Assembly (NCBI GenBank): GCA_035403355.1
Contig: DAONFA010000053.1
Coordinates: 1 to 7,341 of the forward strand
DNA: 7,341 nt
Direction: 5' to 3'
Origin: Candidatus Cloacimonas sp.
GTDB lineage: Bacteria > Cloacimonadota > Cloacimonadia > Cloacimonadales > Cloacimonadaceae
Each line of letters opens with the position of its first letter. Within the stretch, counting starts at the first letter, position 1. Of the stretch, positions 6,974-7,341 are shown piece by piece. The notes under the pieces are model-generated. The model did no database searches. It worked only from the letters and a program-made list of their open reading frames with translations, and was not told the origin of the DNA. Position numbers and translations under genes: made by a program.

Positions 6974-7325
6974 GTTTTGACTCACAATTTTCACTTGCCC
7001 TCTAGGTACACACATCCCACAAACATCTTCATTTGCAACCGAGTTATAACTTGTTTCCGAATTAAAAAATTGTGAGTTAAAACAAGAACCCTGCACACTG
7101 CCAACCGAGCTTCGCCAACCCCTCAAATTCCACCATCGTGAAAGAAGGTATTTTTTCACATCAGCAGGGTTGGATTGGAATTGTTCAGAAATAGTGACTT
7201 CGAGGCGAATTTTTGTTTTAACTCTAAACCGAGCTTCAGCTTTGACAGTATCGGACAAAAAATAAATTTCCTGTTACCTCTGCATCTCGTTGCAAACCAC
7301 AGAAGAATCGGTTTAGAGTCAAAAC
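6974..7325 (+). repeat. Complex two-hairpin repeat unit R3 (352 bp, one subunit fewer)
   Basis: Third copy, same orientation, downstream of the transposase. Left hairpin arms are 6974-6991 and 7066-7083; right hairpin arms are 7215-7230 and 7310-7325. It is 63 bp shorter than R1/R2 because it holds a single copy of the 63-64 bp subunit. The 144-nt core (7102-7245) and tetraloop hairpin (7138-7159) are fully kept. The segment between the right-hand arms (7246-7309) is the most diverged part relative to R1/R2. The window ends 16 bases after it. Confidence 0.9.
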
Positions 7326-7341
7326 TCCACCAGGCCAAAAT

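Noticed and set aside
5317..7325. CRISPR array
   Set aside because: The repeats are long, contain internal hairpins and subrepeats, and are not separated by uniform unique spacers; no cas gene is present.

Overview
The window fits a free-living Gram-negative-type bacterium of the Bacteroidetes/Cloacimonadota kind. Two things point that way: a very large secreted beta-sandwich protein built from choice-of-anchor J, fibronectin-III-like and ASH/choice-of-anchor D-like modules, and moderately AT-rich DNA. Candidatus Cloacimonadota is my best guess from the style of the modules (for example repeated FPWxENF openings and a final ISWNAVSGANAYNIW-type FN3 domain). This is recognition from memory, not a search result.

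Layout. Positions 2-5221 hold the 3' part of one giant surface-protein gene. Its frame is open back to the left edge, so the true start and any signal peptide lie outside the window. Two stacked hairpins follow (5231-5277 and 5285-5320), and the second is a convincing intrinsic terminator. From 5317 to about 6262 there is no protein gene. The stretch holds two complete 415-bp copies (R1 5347-5761, R2 5832-6246) of a complex repeat. A small IS200-like HUH transposase of the RAYT type follows (6349-6927), with its own RBS and a possible promoter. Its TGA stop lies inside a repeat motif. A third, shorter copy of the repeat (R3 6974-7325, 352 bp) lies immediately downstream in the same orientation.

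The most interesting part is this repeat/transposase locus. Each repeat has a two-hairpin plan: GTTTTGACTC...GAGTTAAAAC, a spacer, then GTTTTAACTC...GAGTCAAAAC. The outer arms always carry the G/C version and the inner arms the A/T version, so the element is symmetric at two levels. Between the hairpins is a 144-nt core that is identical in all three copies except for one base. It contains a tetraloop hairpin and two crossing 7-bp complementarities. An ACCGAG word recurs about every 62-66 bp. The arrangement resembles an oversized REP/REPIN (BIME-like) system with its RAYT, but the unit is much longer and more elaborate than a classical REP pair. That the transposase acts on these repeats is an inference from proximity and family knowledge.
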